Source: Treponema sp. (lineage in GTDB: Bacteria > Spirochaetota > Spirochaetia > Treponematales > Breznakiellaceae). From it: a DNA stretch of 15,397 bases. This document shows positions 14,901 to 15,397 of the stretch, in pieces. Position 1 is the stretch's first letter. Each line of letters begins with the position of its first letter. The notes under the pieces are model-generated. The model was not told where the DNA came from, did no database searches, and saw only the letters and a list, made by a program, of their open reading frames with translations. The stretch lies in NCBI GenBank assembly GCA_031270205.1, contig JAISYA010000016.1:1-15397 (forward strand), in the 5' to 3' direction. A program made the translations under genes and the position numbers.

Positions 14901-15397
14901 CAGCCCCATCTCCTCATCAAAATTACCCTGGTATTGATGAATAAAAACAGCGCCGTACTGAGTATGAAAAAGGCGAGGTCCCGGCTGTCGATAAGCCCTT
15001 TGGAGAAGCTTTCAAAGTGAAAGGCCAGGGAAATAAAGTTGATTCCTTCGGTAAGCCACTGGGGAAGGTTAAACGAAAAAGTCAGTTGATTGATAAGCAT
15101 TATCACCAGGAGCGCCGCCGCGCTTCCCAGAAAACTGCCCGCCTGGTTTTTTGAGAGCGAAGAGAGCAGCAGCCCCAGGGCGACGGCGGAAGAACCCAGC
15201 AGCAAAGCCCCGGCGTATTCACAAAGGATCATCCCGCCGTCAAAGTCCCCCAGGGCGCGCAGGCTTAAGGGCAGCGGAACGGTGAGGGCCAGCATCATTG
15301 CCAGTACCGCAAGCGCGGCGAAAAATTTTCCCAGCACGAGATCCCACTCGGAAAAGGGCATGGTGAGGAGCAGTTCCACGCTGCCGGTTTTCCGTTC
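14900..15397 (-). CDS. gldF: ABC-2 type permease, GldF type (5' part outside window)
   Basis: The C-terminal 165 residues of a permease whose beginning lies beyond the right edge. The frame is open to the last base. It starts in ERKTGSVELLLTMP, the conserved cytoplasmic segment of ABC-2/GldF permeases just after the first or second membrane helix, so a GTG at 15379 is inside the gene, not the start. Four hydrophobic segments follow, at about window residues 25-42, 54-76, 84-103 and 139-156. The protein presumably pairs with an ATPase (GldA type) encoded further right and with the downstream GldG. It overlaps gldG by one base at TGATG. Confidence 0.87.
   Translation of the reverse strand, partial: ERKTGSVELLLTMPFSEWDLVLGKFFAALAVLAMMLALTVPLPLSLRALGDFDGGMILCEYAGALLLGSSAVALGLLLSSLSKNQAGSFLGSAAALLVIMLINQLTFSFNLPQWLTEGINFISLAFHFESFSKGLIDSRDLAFFILSTALFLFINTRVILMRRWG

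Noticed and set aside
1..15397. tRNA, rRNA, CRISPR array, prophage or toxin-antitoxin genes
   Set aside because: I looked for T-loop motifs, regularly spaced direct repeats, integrase or transposase motifs and small paired toxin-like genes on both strands, and saw none.

Overview
The window reads as chromosomal DNA of a spirochaete, most likely a gut-type Treponema. This rests on the GC-rich coding style, a CsgG-like lipoprotein with a relaxed spirochaetal lipobox (LFSC), a GldF/GldG/DUF4340 transporter set, and the resemblance of the GlgA to Firmicute/spirochaete-type glycogen synthases. I ran no database search, so the placement is inference. There are no rRNAs, tRNAs, CRISPR arrays or intact insertion sequences.

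Layout. Bases 1-579 hold no convincing full gene, only a possible short transcript (promoter-like bases, a 23-codon frame and a strong rho-independent terminator at 475-502). Bases 580-5777 are a minus-strand cluster, in transcription order: a degenerate M20-peptidase-fold protein, glucosyl-3-phosphoglycerate synthase (overlapping by 11 nt), a large spermidine-synthase-like membrane protein (with its own candidate promoter), and a small cyclic-nucleotide-binding-fold protein (overlapping by 7 nt). Facing away from it at 6010 is a lipoprotein with two CsgG/LpoB-like modules. Its 3' end overlaps tail-to-tail by 50 nt with an alkyltransferase-like (ATL) DNA-repair gene. Divergent from the ATL gene is a plus-strand run: a stand-alone HD-GYP phosphodiesterase, glycogen synthase, a CCA/poly(A)-type tRNA nucleotidyltransferase and an EcfT transmembrane component. 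Converging on it from the right edge is a minus-strand operon: an ABC-2 permease (GldF type, cut by the window end), GldG and a DUF4340 protein, with stop/start codons overlapping.

How the genes fit together. The GpgS cluster and the glgA cluster both use sugar nucleotides. One makes glucosyl-phosphoglycerate (a compatible solute or primer precursor), the other an alpha-glucan. The HD-GYP gene four bases before glgA suggests that c-di-GMP turnover is co-expressed with glycogen synthesis.

A recurring theme is family members that keep the fold but lack a signature residue. The M20 protein has lost most of its metal ligands, the cNMP-fold protein has Ser at the phosphate-binding Arg position, the ATL has Trp for the acceptor Cys, and the GlgA has an altered KxGG loop. 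A second theme is a pair of small palindromes, at 7632-7661 and 11312-11343, with the same loop and flanks and compensatory stem changes. They look like copies of one dispersed repeat; one of them forms the C-terminal codons of the tRNA nucleotidyltransferase. I did not find a clearly new defence or mobile system. The best leads for something undescribed are the pseudo-M20/GpgS pair, the membrane spermidine-synthase-like/cNMP-fold pair, and the covarying hairpin family.
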